Shown here: one piece after another, positions 24,583-32,507 of the stretch
Layout of the letters: every line of letters begins with the position of its first letter
Numbering within the stretch: position 1 is the stretch's first letter
Notes under the pieces: generated by a model
What the model was told of the DNA's origin: nothing
Databases searched by the model: none
The model's input: the letters and a program-made list of their open reading frames with translations, nothing else
NCBI RefSeq assembly: GCF_009866655.1
Contig: NZ_CP047420.1
Location: forward strand, 806,001 to 870,000
Length of the DNA: 64,000 nt
Direction of reading: 5' to 3'
Source of the DNA: Rathayibacter sp. VKM Ac-2804
Lineage (GTDB): Bacteria > Actinomycetota > Actinomycetes > Actinomycetales > Microbacteriaceae
Position numbers and translations under genes: made by a program

Positions 24583-25446
24583 ATGACCGGTACCCGCACC
24601 CGCGTCGAGCTCGGCCGCCGGGAGGACCTCGGCGCCGACTGCGCGAACTGCTTCGGCCTCTGCTGCGTCGCCCTCGCCTTCACCCGCTCCTCCGACTTCC
24701 CCGTCGACAAGCCCGCGGGGGAGCCGTGCACGAACCTCGACACCGAGGACGCCTGCACGATCCACCGCCGGCTGCGGCCGGAGGGCTTCGTCGGCTGCAC
24801 CGTCTTCGACTGCTTCGGCGCGGGTCAGAAGGTGTCGCGGCGGACCTTCGGCGGTGTCTCCTGGCGGGACGACGCCGAGGTGCGCGCGCGGATGTTCGCG
24901 GTCTTCCCGCTGATGCGGCGCCTGCACGAGCTGCTCTGGTACCTCGACGTGGCGCTCGCCCTGCCCGGAGCCGACGCCGGACTGCGCGATCTGGTGCGCG
25001 CCCGCTTCGACGCCGTGCACGCCCTGACGCTCACGGACGCGGACGCGATCCTCGCGGCCGACGTCGACGCGGAGTACGGCGCCGCCCGTCCGCTGCTGAT
25101 CGCGGCCAGCGCCGCCGCGCGCGCCGACGGTCCGCGGCGGAGGAAGCACGGCAGGGTCCGCCTGGCGCCGGGCGCCGACCTCGTGGCGGCGACGCTCGCG
25201 GGAGCGGACCTGCGGGGCGCCGATCTGCGCGGGGCGCTGCTGATCGCAGCCGATCTCCACGGAGCGGATCTGCGCGGCTGCGACGTCCTGGGCACCGACC
25301 TGCGCGACGCCGATGTGCGGGGCGCGGACCTCTCCGCGGCGGTCTTCCTGACGCAGGCCCAGGTCACCAGCACCCGCGGGGACGCCGCGACACTGCTGCC
25401 GCCGCACTTCGAGCGGCCGTCGCACTGGGCGACGGCGGGGCGCTAG
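24583..25446 (+). CDS. Cys-rich (CxxC..CC type) protein with C-terminal pentapeptide repeats
   Basis: 287 aa. N-terminal Cys cluster DCANCFGLCC, then GEPCTNL, ACTIH, FVGCTVFDC: eight Cys in about 60 residues, similar to the YkgJ/CxxCxxCC family that binds a metal or iron-sulfur cluster. Middle helical segment. Residues about 205-265 are pentapeptide repeats (A-D-L-R-G units: GADLRGADLRGALLIAADL and on) that form a right-handed quadrilateral helix. Joining of these two parts is unusual. ATG 24583 is 13 bp after the previous stop. Its stop codon is shared base for base with the convergent gene (CTAG). Confidence 0.75.
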   Translation: MTGTRTRVELGRREDLGADCANCFGLCCVALAFTRSSDFPVDKPAGEPCTNLDTEDACTIHRRLRPEGFVGCTVFDCFGAGQKVSRRTFGGVSWRDDAEVRARMFAVFPLMRRLHELLWYLDVALALPGADAGLRDLVRARFDAVHALTLTDADAILAADVDAEYGAARPLLIAASAAARADGPRRRKHGRVRLAPGADLVAATLAGADLRGADLRGALLIAADLHGADLRGCDVLGTDLRDADVRGADLSAAVFLTQAQVTSTRGDAATLLPPHFERPSHWATAGR

Positions 25447-25691
25447 CGCTCGAGGGTGCCCGCGGCCGTGCCGTCGTCGTCGAGGCCGAGTCCGCCGAGG
25501 ACCTCGCGGTGGACGAGGTGCGACCCGTTCCAGTTCTCGATCACGCACTGCGGGAAGGCCTCGCGGTCGAGGGCGTCGAGCCAGCTGGCGGCCGCCTCGC
25601 GCGCCCAGGTGTCGGAGGAGTAGACGCCGAGGATCTCGGTCTCGTCCGCGAACGGCCCGGTGGTCGAGAGCACGTAGTGTCCGACGCTCAT
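25443..25691 (-). CDS. Small hypothetical protein
   Basis: 82 aa: MSVGHYVLSTTGPFADE then EILGVYSSDTWAREAAASWLDAL, followed by CVIENWNGSHLVHREVLGG and an acidic tail. ATG 25691 follows GGAGCAGCC. Looks like a compact alpha/beta domain; no family recognised. Stop overlaps the pentapeptide gene stop in the tetranucleotide CTAG. Confidence 0.6.
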   Translation of the reverse strand: MSVGHYVLSTTGPFADETEILGVYSSDTWAREAAASWLDALDREAFPQCVIENWNGSHLVHREVLGGLGLDDDGTAAGTLER

Positions 25692-25773
25692 GGCTGCTCC
25701 TTCATCGTCGCGCAGTGGCACGCGATGATCAGCCTGTCACAAACACGCTCTTGCGCGTGGCGGATGTCCGTGG

Positions 25774-26004
25774 TTACGAGATGCTGTCGCGAAGTCGCGC
25801 GTTGAGCGAGGCGAGGGCCGCGGCGATCTCGGTCTCGTCGGCTCCGGGCAGCACGGCGCCGCCCTGCGCGAGGCTGTGCCGCAGCGCATCGAGCTCGGGG
25901 CCGCCGAGGCGGCCGTCGGTGGTGAGCACCTCGAGGGTCGTGAGGATGCCGACGAGGGCGACGGCGTCGTCCACGTCGAGGGGGCGGGCGCAGCTGTTCT
26001 CCAT
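25774..26004 (-). CDS. Small hypothetical protein
   Basis: 76 aa, helical: VDDAVALVGILTTLEVLTTD, GGPELDALRHSLAQGG, DETEIAAALASLNARLRD. ATG 26004 follows AGGAGAAGCGC, a good ribosome site. Lies downstream of the Asp23 gene behind a hairpin. Role unknown. Confidence 0.6.
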   Translation of the reverse strand: MENSCARPLDVDDAVALVGILTTLEVLTTDGRLGGPELDALRHSLAQGGAVLPGADETEIAAALASLNARLRDSIS

Positions 26005-26077
26005 GCGCTTCTCCTGGTGTTCTGTGCCGCGTGGGGGCACGGCAGTCGGGGCGGGTGGGGTGGAGGGGAGGCACCAC

Positions 26078-26110
26078 GACGCCCCGCGGCCGGATCGACC
26101 GCGGGGCGTC
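26078..26110 (-). terminator. Terminator downstream of Asp23 gene
   Basis: Perfect stem GACGCCCCGCGG (26078-26089) / CCGCGGGGCGTC (26099-26110) with a 9-nt loop, starting 19 bp after the Asp23 stop on the minus strand. No T-tract. Confidence 0.7.
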
Positions 26111-26129
26111 GGAGGTGCTGCGGGAGTGA

Positions 26130-26543
26130 TCAGGCGACGCGCGGCTCGGCCTCGGGGGCGTCGTCCTCGGGGATGTGGACGTCCTGGACGGTGACGTTGA
26201 TCTCGGCGACGTCCATGCCGACGATCTCGCGGATCGCGCGGCCGACGGCGGAGCGCACGCCCTCCGCGACGTCCTGCAGCGCTGCGGGGTACTCGGCGAC
26301 GATCGTCACGTCGGCGGCGACCTGGCGCTCGCCGACCTCGACCTTGACGCCCTGGGCGCGGTCGTCGTTGCCGAGTGCGCCGCGGATCGCGCCGAGCGCG
26401 CGGGCCGCGCCGTTGCCGAGGGCGTGCACACCGGGCACCTCGCGGGCCGCGATGCCCGCGACCTTCGCGATGACGCCGTCGTCGATGACGGTGCGCCCGG
26501 TCCCGGTCGCCGTCGCCGTGGTGGTCGCGTTGCTCTCGGCCAT
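26130..26543 (-). CDS. Asp23/Gls24 family envelope stress protein
   Basis: 137 aa. Core of the family: VIAKVAGIAAREVPGVHAL, VKVEVGERQVAADVTIVAEY, and VTVQDVHIPED at the end. A Thr/Ala-rich N-terminal tail precedes it. These proteins associate with the membrane and respond to alkaline or cell-wall stress. Monocistronic, with ATG 26543 and a terminator behind it. Confidence 0.88.
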   Translation of the reverse strand: MAESNATTTATATGTGRTVIDDGVIAKVAGIAAREVPGVHALGNGAARALGAIRGALGNDDRAQGVKVEVGERQVAADVTIVAEYPAALQDVAEGVRSAVGRAIREIVGMDVAEINVTVQDVHIPEDDAPEAEPRVA

Positions 26544-26678
26544 GATCTCCTCTTTCGTCTCGGTGCCCGGTCGGTCGATCGGGCGGTTCAGAGGTAGGAC
26601 GGAGCGCGCACGGCGATCGTCACGGTGTCGTCCCGGCTGCCCAGGCGACTGCCAGGGTCCGGCCCCGGCGCCGACGGC

Positions 26679-27626
26679 TCAGCGCGCCGTCTGCCGCTCC
26701 AGGAACGCGAGGGTGCGCTCCAGCGTCTCGCGCGCCTCCGGCAGCTCGAGGTGGAACTGGTACTGGTGCCCGAGCTCGGTGTCGTGCCCGTCGCCCCAGA
26801 GCAGCGCGGTGACCGGCACGCCGAGCGAGCGCAGCTGCGCCGCGAACGGCCGCGACTGCTGCGCCGTGAGCGGGTCGGCGTTGCCTCCGCTGAGGAAGGT
26901 CGGCGGGAAGCGCGGCGTCACGTGGTCGATCGTCGACATCCACCGCGCCGCGTCCGAGGTCCACCACGCCCGCCGGCCGGTGTAGGGCCAGAGCCCGGCG
27001 CGCAGACCGCGGGCGGCGAGCCCGGTCGCCCCGGCCAGGGCGGAGAGGTCGAAGATCCCGCAGTGCAGGATCAGGGCCCGCACCGCGTCGACGGGCAGGG
27101 TCGTCGCCAGTCCCGCGGCCCGGGCGTAGGAGGGGTTGGTGATGGCCGTGGCGAGCTGGCTCGCGAGCTGCGCGCCCGCGGAGTCGCCGGCCAGGACGAG
27201 GCGGTCGCGGGCGATCCCGAGGCGGCCGGCGCTGCGGCGGAGGTGCTCCAGAGCGGCGAGCAGCTGGCGCGGCGCGGTCGGGTGCACGGCCTCCGGGCCG
27301 CGGCTGTAGTCGAGCGAGACGGCGGTGCACCCGGCGCCCGCGAGCATGCGCAGATAGGGGTCCACGTCGCGCCGGTGGCCGGAGACCCAGCCGCCGCCGT
27401 GGATCCACACCACCGTCGGGCGCGGGCCGGGGACCGCGGAGCGGAAGACGTCGGCGGTGGTGGCGGGCGCTCCGGGGCGCGCCGGGATCGGCTCCGCGAC
27501 CCGGCTGATCCCCTCGGGTGCGAGCGGCAGCATCGCCGCGGCCGTGCGCCGGGCCTCTCGCTCGAAGACCGTCCGTCCGGCCAGCGCGGCCGGCCAGGAC
27601 GCGGCGCGGATCGGCGTCGCGTGCAC
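26679..27626 (-). CDS. Alpha/beta-hydrolase, HSL (lipase/esterase) type
   Basis: 315 aa. HGGGW oxyanion motif (after TVVWI), nucleophile GDSAG, acid in GGNADPL, His in WGDGHDTELGH: the hormone-sensitive-lipase branch of carboxylesterases. GTG 27626 is set by GAGGAGG 8 nt upstream; a longer frame exists but is a shadow. Divergent from the TauE-type permease with about 110 bp between. Confidence 0.85.
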   Translation of the reverse strand: MHATPIRAASWPAALAGRTVFEREARRTAAAMLPLAPEGISRVAEPIPARPGAPATTADVFRSAVPGPRPTVVWIHGGGWVSGHRRDVDPYLRMLAGAGCTAVSLDYSRGPEAVHPTAPRQLLAALEHLRRSAGRLGIARDRLVLAGDSAGAQLASQLATAITNPSYARAAGLATTLPVDAVRALILHCGIFDLSALAGATGLAARGLRAGLWPYTGRRAWWTSDAARWMSTIDHVTPRFPPTFLSGGNADPLTAQQSRPFAAQLRSLGVPVTALLWGDGHDTELGHQYQFHLELPEARETLERTLAFLERQTAR

Positions 27627-27734
27627 GGCGCCCCCCTCCTCGCGTCGATCGCCCGGCCCCCACCGGCGACGCATCACGAAGAGTACGCACCGCATGTTTC
27701 CGCCGTGCGACGACGCAGGTGGCAGGCTGAGCGG

Positions 27735-28574
27735 GTGACGGACGAGACGAGCGCGCAGGCATCGGACACGACCGCGCCGGCCCGCGGCACGACTCGCGCG
27801 AAGGCCCTCCGACCGCGGACCCTCCTCGTCCTGGCGCTGATCGGCGCGGTCGGCGGAGTGCTCTCGGGCGCGTTCGGCGTCGGCGGCGGCATCGTGATGG
27901 TGCCGATGCTGATCGCATGGGCCGGGATGGATCAGCGCCGTGCCTCCGCGACATCGCTGCTGGCGATCGCGCCGACGGCGGTGGCCGGCGCCTTCGGCTA
28001 CGCGCTCGGTGGGCAGGTGGCCTGGCTCCCCGCCGCCGTGATCGCCGCGGCCGCGATGATCGGCGCGGTCGCCGGCTCCTGGCTGCTCGCCCGCCTGCCG
28101 CTCGGCGTGCTCCGCTGGCTGTTCGTCGCCCTGCTGCTCGCGGCGGCCGTGCGGATGGCGGTCTTCGGCTCGAACGAGACCGGCGACGTCGCGGAGGGCT
28201 GGGGCGTCTGGCCCGGCTTCGGCGCGCTCGGACTGGCCATGGGCGTGGCGTCGGGGCTCTTCGGCATCGGCGGCGGCGCGATCGCCGTGCCGGTCCTCGT
28301 CGGCGCGTTCGGTCTGGCCGACCTGCTCGCCAAGGGCACCTCCCTCGCCGCCATGATCCCGACGGCGATCAGCGGCTCGATCGCGAACGCGCGCCGCGGG
28401 CTGCTCGACGTGCGGGCGGGGCTCGTCGTCGGCCTCTGCGCGACCGGGTTCTCCTTCGCCGGAGTGGCGCTGTCGTTCCTGCTGCCCGCGCGGATCTCGG
28501 GCGTGCTGTTCGCCGCGCTGCTGCTCCTCGCGGCGCTCCAGCTCGCGCTGAGGGGGCGGCGGAAGCGCGCGTGA
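27735..28574 (+). CDS. TauE/SafE-family sulfite/anion permease
   Basis: 279 aa with about eight membrane helices in two homologous halves, each with a GxFGxGGG loop: GAFGVGGGIVMVPML and GLFGIGGGAIAVPVL. These repeated Gly loops define TauE/SafE. Likely exports sulfite or an organosulfur/organic acid anion. GTG 27735; the N-terminal 25 residues are hydrophilic. Followed by tetR with 60 bp between. Confidence 0.87.
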   Translation: MTDETSAQASDTTAPARGTTRAKALRPRTLLVLALIGAVGGVLSGAFGVGGGIVMVPMLIAWAGMDQRRASATSLLAIAPTAVAGAFGYALGGQVAWLPAAVIAAAAMIGAVAGSWLLARLPLGVLRWLFVALLLAAAVRMAVFGSNETGDVAEGWGVWPGFGALGLAMGVASGLFGIGGGAIAVPVLVGAFGLADLLAKGTSLAAMIPTAISGSIANARRGLLDVRAGLVVGLCATGFSFAGVALSFLLPARISGVLFAALLLLAALQLALRGRRKRA

Positions 28575-28598
28575 TCCTCGGCTGTCCGACCGCTCCTC

Positions 28599-28635
28599 TT
28601 GACTCTCGGCGTTTGTAAGTGTTTGATCAGTCACA
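28599..28635 (+). promoter_or_regulatory. tetR promoter with overlapping operator
   Basis: -35 TTGACT (28599-28604), 17-bp spacer, -10 TTTGAT (28622-28627), then 7 nt to ATG 28635, so leaderless. The segment 28618-28635 AGTGTTTG-AT-CAGTCACA is an imperfect copy of the perfect palindrome before the quinone reductase gene, and it covers the -10, so the repressor can shut off its own gene. Confidence 0.65.
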
Positions 28636-29195
28636 TGACTGCCACGACGCCCCGCTCCACCGCCGAGGCGCAGCGCGAGCGGATCACCGCCGCCGCCGTG
28701 CACGTCTTCGCCCGCACCGGCTACTCCGCCACCCCGATCACCGAGGTCGCGTCCGAGGCAGGGGTCTCGCCCGCCTACGTCTTCCGGCTCTTCCCGGGCA
28801 AGCTCGGCGTCTTCGTCGCCGCGGTCGACCGCTGCTACGAGCTGGTGGCGTCGACGCTCGCCGCAGCGGGGGAGTCCTCCCCCTCCTCCGACCCGGCCGA
28901 CCGGCTCGAGGCGATGACCCTCGCCTACATCGACCTGATCGCGGACCGCGACCTGATCATGCTGCAGTCGCAGGCGCAGAGCGCGAGCGGGGTGCCCGAG
29001 ATCCGCGAGGCGGTGCGCCGGGGGATCTCGGCGGTCGTCCGGACCGTGAGCGTCGTCTCGGGGGCCGATGGCCCGGCCGTGCAGCGCTTCATCGCCTACG
29101 GCCAGCTCTGCCACCTGATCGTGCAGACCGACCTCGGCGGCGTGGACTCGGAGTGGGCGCGGATCGTCTCCGCGGGCATCCGGCACCACGACTGA
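28635..29195 (+). CDS. TetR-family repressor
   Basis: 186 aa. HTH at about residues 12-58 (RITAAAVHVFARTGYSATPI then VASEAGVSPAYVFRLFPGK) and a C-terminal ligand-binding helix bundle. Its own promoter and that of the oxidoreductase gene 300 bp downstream carry the same palindrome, so it very likely represses both. Ligand unknown; an electrophile or quinone would fit the target enzyme. Confidence 0.88.
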   Translation: MTATTPRSTAEAQRERITAAAVHVFARTGYSATPITEVASEAGVSPAYVFRLFPGKLGVFVAAVDRCYELVASTLAAAGESSPSSDPADRLEAMTLAYIDLIADRDLIMLQSQAQSASGVPEIREAVRRGISAVVRTVSVVSGADGPAVQRFIAYGQLCHLIVQTDLGGVDSEWARIVSAGIRHHD

Positions 29196-29206
29196 GCCGT
29201 CGCCGC

Positions 29207-29290
29207 GCCGGCCGACCGCCGCCGGCCGACCGACGCCGGCCGACCGCCGCCGGCCGACCGACACCTGCCGACCGACGTCGGCTGGCCGAC
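29207..29290 (+). repeat. 14-bp tandem repeat (minisatellite)
   Basis: Six consecutive 14-bp units; the first four are GCCGGCCGACCGCC and GCCGGCCGACCGAC in strict alternation, making a 28-bp higher-order unit, and the last two are degenerate (ACCTGCCGACCGAC, GTCGGCTGGCCGAC). Starts 11 bp after the TetR stop. Confidence 0.9.
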
Positions 29291-29292
29291 AC

Positions 29293-29418
29293 ATGCTGGT
29301 CGAGTAGCCCCGCAGGGGCGTATCGAGACCCACGGTCGTCAGCAGGGCGGGTCTGCAGACTCGTCCTCTGACGCCGGCGGATCTCGATACGCCCGCTCCG
29401 CGCGCTACTCGATCAGCA
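29293..29418. repeat. Family C repeat, full inverted pair 1
   Basis: Left half ATGCTGGTCGAGTAGCC...GGGCGTATCGAGACC, a middle with GGGTCTGCAGACTCGTCC, and right half GGATCTCGATACGCCC...CTACTCGATCAGCA, the inverted counterpart of the left. Follows the minisatellite and precedes the operator of the next gene by 27 bp. Confidence 0.85.
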
Positions 29419-29445
29419 AAGACTTCCCTTTCCCCTCTCCGCAGA

Positions 29446-29463
29446 AGTGACTGTCCAGTCACT
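29446..29463. promoter_or_regulatory. TetR operator before the quinone reductase gene
   Basis: Perfect palindrome AGTGACTG-TC-CAGTCACT, 8-bp arms with a 2-bp centre, 28 bp before the ATG at 29492. A degenerate copy lies at the tetR promoter (28618-28635). Symmetry, spacing and the adjacent TetR gene make this a strong operator candidate. Confidence 0.75.
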
Positions 29464-29491
29464 CACACAAAACCTCCCCAAGGAGCACACC

Positions 29492-30526
29492 ATGACCACC
29501 GCCCTCCCGCGCACCACCACCCGCGTCGTCCTCCCGGGGCTCGTCGAGCCGTCCGGACTGCTGCTCGAGCAGGCGCCCGTCGAGCCGCCCGCGGCCGGCG
29601 AGCTGCTCGTCGCCGTCGAGGCGACCGGCATCTCCTTCGCCGAGCAGTCGATGCGCCGCGGCCGCTACTTCGCCCAGCCCGCTTTCCCGTTCACCCCCGG
29701 CTACGACCTGGTCGGCCGGGTGGCCGCGGTCGGTCCCGGCGGCGACGCGTCGCTCGAGGGCCGCCGCGTCGCCGCCCTCACCAAGACCGGCGGCTGGACC
29801 GGGCACGCCCGCGTCGCAGCGCGCGACTGCGTCCTCGTCCCCGAGGGCGTCGCCCCCGAGGACGCCGAGGCCGTGGTGGTGAACGGAGTGACGGCCTGGC
29901 AGATGCTGCACCGCTCGGCCCGGCTCTCCCGCGGCGACACGATCCTGCTGTTCGGGGCGAACGGCGGCGTCGGCGGGCTGGTGCACCGGCTCGCCTCGCT
30001 CGAGGGGATCCGCGTGATCGGCGCCGCCTCGCCGCGGCATCACGACGCCCTCCGCGCGGCCGGCGTCGAGCCGGTCGACTACGCCGACCCGGAGCTCGCC
30101 GCCCGCGTCCGCGAGCTCGCCCCCGGCGGTGTGCAGGCCGTCTTCGACAACATCGGCGGAGAGACCACCCGCCTGGCCTGGTCGCTGCTCGCTCCCGGCG
30201 GCACGCTCGTCGCCTACGCGATCGTCAGCGCGAGCACCGGCAGCATCTGGCCGCCGTTCCTGAAGCAGCTCGCGCGGATCCAGGCGTACCAGCTGGCGCC
30301 GAACGGGAAGCGCGCAGTCTTCTACGACCTCTGGGCCGGGCACTCGCTGCGGCCCGCCCGGTTCCGCGCACGGCTCGAGGAGGACCTGGGCCGCGTGCTC
30401 GCGCTGCTCGCGGACGGCTCGCTCACGGCCAACATCGCGGCACGCTTCCCGCTCACGGAGATCGTGTCGGCGATGGAGCTGGCGGAGTCGCGGACCCTCG
30501 ACGGCAAGGTGATCCTCCTGCCGTGA
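29492..30526 (+). CDS. Medium-chain dehydrogenase, quinone oxidoreductase-like
   Basis: 344 aa. Zinc-free MDR fold: GroES-like N-terminal domain (GISFAEQSMRRGRYF, FPFTPGYDLVGRV), Rossmann domain with GANGGVGGL in the NADPH site, and DNIGGETTRLAWSLLAPGG. Reduces quinones or enones with NADPH. ATG 29492 has AAGGAG upstream. Controlled by the adjacent TetR through the palindrome at 29446-29463, so it is probably induced by its substrate. Confidence 0.87.
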   Translation: MTTALPRTTTRVVLPGLVEPSGLLLEQAPVEPPAAGELLVAVEATGISFAEQSMRRGRYFAQPAFPFTPGYDLVGRVAAVGPGGDASLEGRRVAALTKTGGWTGHARVAARDCVLVPEGVAPEDAEAVVVNGVTAWQMLHRSARLSRGDTILLFGANGGVGGLVHRLASLEGIRVIGAASPRHHDALRAAGVEPVDYADPELAARVRELAPGGVQAVFDNIGGETTRLAWSLLAPGGTLVAYAIVSASTGSIWPPFLKQLARIQAYQLAPNGKRAVFYDLWAGHSLRPARFRARLEEDLGRVLALLADGSLTANIAARFPLTEIVSAMELAESRTLDGKVILLP

Positions 30527-30566
30527 TCGCCGCGGCCGGGAAGCGAGCCCTCGAGAGCATGGAAAA

Positions 30567-31754
30567 ATGGGAGGCGATGTCCTCCCGAGCCGCATGAGCG
30601 CCGCCACCTACCTGACCGCCTCGATCCCCCTGCGCCTCGCGAGCGCGGGGATGGTCGTCGCCCTGCCCGTCCTCGCCGTCGAGCGCCTCGACGACGTCGC
30701 CCTGGGCGGTCTGCTCACGGGCGCCGCCCTGTTCCCCAGCGTGATCGCCGCCCCGCTCGTCGGCACGGTGCTCGACCGGGTGCGCGCCCCGCGCCGGCTG
30801 CTGGTCGGCGCGGCGCTCGCCACCGCCGCCTCCTTCGCGCTCGCCTCGTTCCTCGGCGACGTGCCGACGGCGCTGATCGCGCTGCTCCTGGTGGTCGCGG
30901 GCCTGGCGACGCCCGTCTACATGGGCGGGATGTCGAGCTTCGTGACCAGCGCGATCGCCGACCCGCGCCGCGCCTACGCCCAGGACTCGCTCTCGTACAC
31001 GGTCGCCTCGATCGGCGGCCCCGCGATCGCCGGGCTCGTGATCGCCGTCGCCTCGGCCCGGTACGCGATGCTCGCCATGGCCGCCCTCGCGCTCGTCGGC
31101 GTCCTCGGCTCGCTCGCCCTGCGGATGGAGGCGCGCCCCACCCCGACCGTCGGCGTCCGGCGCACCATCGCGGCCGGAGTCACGCATCTCGTGCGGCACC
31201 GGCCGATCGCGATCGTCACCCTCTCCGGCACGATCAGCCAGATCGGCGGCGGTGCGGCCGGCGTCGCCGCGATCGGGCTGTCGCTCGAACGGGTGGGCAG
31301 CACGGACGCCGCGGCCGGACTCCTCACCGCCTTCGCCGTCGGCGGGCTGCTCGGTGCGATCGCGGTCGCCGTCCGGCGCTGGACGCGCCGCCCGCCGGCC
31401 TGGGTGATGGGCGCCGGCTTCGCCGCGACCGGGGTCGCCCTGCTCGCCGCCGCGCCCGACCTCGGGATCGTCGTGGCCCTCGTCGCGTTCGCCGTCGCCG
31501 GAGTCTTCACCGCGCCCGCGAACGCCGCGATGCTGCTGCTGCGCGATCAGGAGAGCCCGGCGGCCGTCCGCTCCCAGGTCTTCACCATCGGCGCGGGCCT
31601 GCGCGCCGCCGCCGCCGCGGTCGGCGCCGCCCTCGCCGGAGCCGCCTCCGGCCTCGACGCCGGCTGGCTCATCCTCGGCATCGCCGCCGTCTGGATCGCC
31701 TCGGGCCTCCTCCTGACCCTCTTCCCCCGCGCTGATCACTCGCCGACGCGCTGA
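30567..31754 (+). CDS. MFS transporter
   Basis: 395 aa (386 if the ATG at 30594 is used), about twelve membrane helices. TM1 begins TYLTASIPLRLASAGMVVAL; the loop-2 motif is seen as GTVLDRVRAPRRLL. Likely a drug or metabolite exporter by resemblance. Neither start has a clean ribosome site; the hydrophobic domain begins just after the second ATG. Ends 7 bp before a family A hairpin and converges on a lipoprotein gene. Confidence 0.82.
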   Translation: MGGDVLPSRMSAATYLTASIPLRLASAGMVVALPVLAVERLDDVALGGLLTGAALFPSVIAAPLVGTVLDRVRAPRRLLVGAALATAASFALASFLGDVPTALIALLLVVAGLATPVYMGGMSSFVTSAIADPRRAYAQDSLSYTVASIGGPAIAGLVIAVASARYAMLAMAALALVGVLGSLALRMEARPTPTVGVRRTIAAGVTHLVRHRPIAIVTLSGTISQIGGGAAGVAAIGLSLERVGSTDAAAGLLTAFAVGGLLGAIAVAVRRWTRRPPAWVMGAGFAATGVALLAAAPDLGIVVALVAFAVAGVFTAPANAAMLLLRDQESPAAVRSQVFTIGAGLRAAAAAVGAALAGAASGLDAGWLILGIAAVWIASGLLLTLFPRADHSPTR

Positions 31755-31761
31755 CCCCCTC

Positions 31762-31822
31762 CGCGAGATGCCACTTGTGTACGCGACACGCCGTGAAAGG
31801 CGTGCACAAGTGGCATCTCGCG
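31762..31822 (-). repeat. Family A intergenic hairpin, copy 5
   Basis: 61 bp: arms 31762-31784 and 31800-31822 with one mismatch (TGTACGC on the left), loop 31785-31799 (GACACGCCGTGAAAG). Sits between two convergent stops, exactly 7 bp from the MFS stop and 7 bp from the lipoprotein stop, as in copy 4. Confidence 0.9.
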
Positions 31823-31829
31823 GGGAGCG

Positions 31830-32336
31830 TCAGGCGGCGGCGCCCGCCAGGGTCCCGGTGTTGGGGCCCGCGGGGTCGATGATCAGGCAGTTGATGACGC
31901 GGTCGCCGCCGTCCCAGCTCTCCTGCGTGGGGTAGTAGTAGCTGAAGTCGTACTGCGACTCCTCGTAGCTGAGGCCGACGAAGCCCTCGAACGCCGCCTG
32001 GCACTCGGAGTCGGCCTGGGCGGTGGTCGCCGTCTCGCCGGGGTACTCGTCCGCCTCGGCCATCGTGATGTTCTGGAAGATCTCGTAGCTGTGCGGCTCG
32101 GTGCACGGCACGGTCGGGACGTCGGTGACCTCGGTCGCGGTCTCGGTCAGCTCGTCGTTCAGGCAGTCGCCGACGCGGAGCTGGAAGACGTCGGTCGTGC
32201 CGCCGTCGACGATCTCGCCGGAGGTGTCGTCGCGGGTCTCGCCGCCCATCATGCTGTTGATCCCGGAGCAGCCGGTGAGGCCGAGGGAGAGGGCCGCGGC
32301 GGCGGCGAGGACGAGGGCGGAACGGCGGCGGTTCAT
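31830..32336 (-). CDS. Septum-formation family lipoprotein
   Basis: 168 aa. Lipobox LTGC (Cys23). The rest has the pattern of the actinobacterial septum-formation domain: FQLRVGDCLNDE, VPCTEPHSYEIF, CQAAFEGFVGLSYEES, YYYPTQESWDGGDRVINCLI, with conserved Cys pairs likely forming disulfides outside the cell. ATG 32336. The family name comes from a loose link to cell division; its molecular role is unclear. Confidence 0.8.
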   Translation of the reverse strand: MNRRRSALVLAAAAALSLGLTGCSGINSMMGGETRDDTSGEIVDGGTTDVFQLRVGDCLNDELTETATEVTDVPTVPCTEPHSYEIFQNITMAEADEYPGETATTAQADSECQAAFEGFVGLSYEESQYDFSYYYPTQESWDGGDRVINCLIIDPAGPNTGTLAGAAA

Positions 32337-32507
32337 CGGAGGCTCCAGACGGCGGTGACGGGGTCGGCTCCAGGGTAGGGGCGGCGGGGTCCGCCCGGGC
32401 ACCCCCTCTGCGGTGCAGCTGCGCGGCCGCTCCGGCCCGCTACTCCGATCAGCACCGCCCGGCAAGGCCCCGCGAGGGGCAGGCGAAGTCCAGCCGAGTG
32501 GAGTCGA

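Noticed and set aside
27627..29462. Extension of the alpha/beta-hydrolase frame upstream of 27626
   Set aside because: Shadow antisense to TauE and TetR genes; ribosome site fixes GTG 27626.
2272..31822. Family A repeats as a scattered CRISPR or att site
   Set aside because: No spacers, no cas genes, copies kilobases apart and no integrase nearby.
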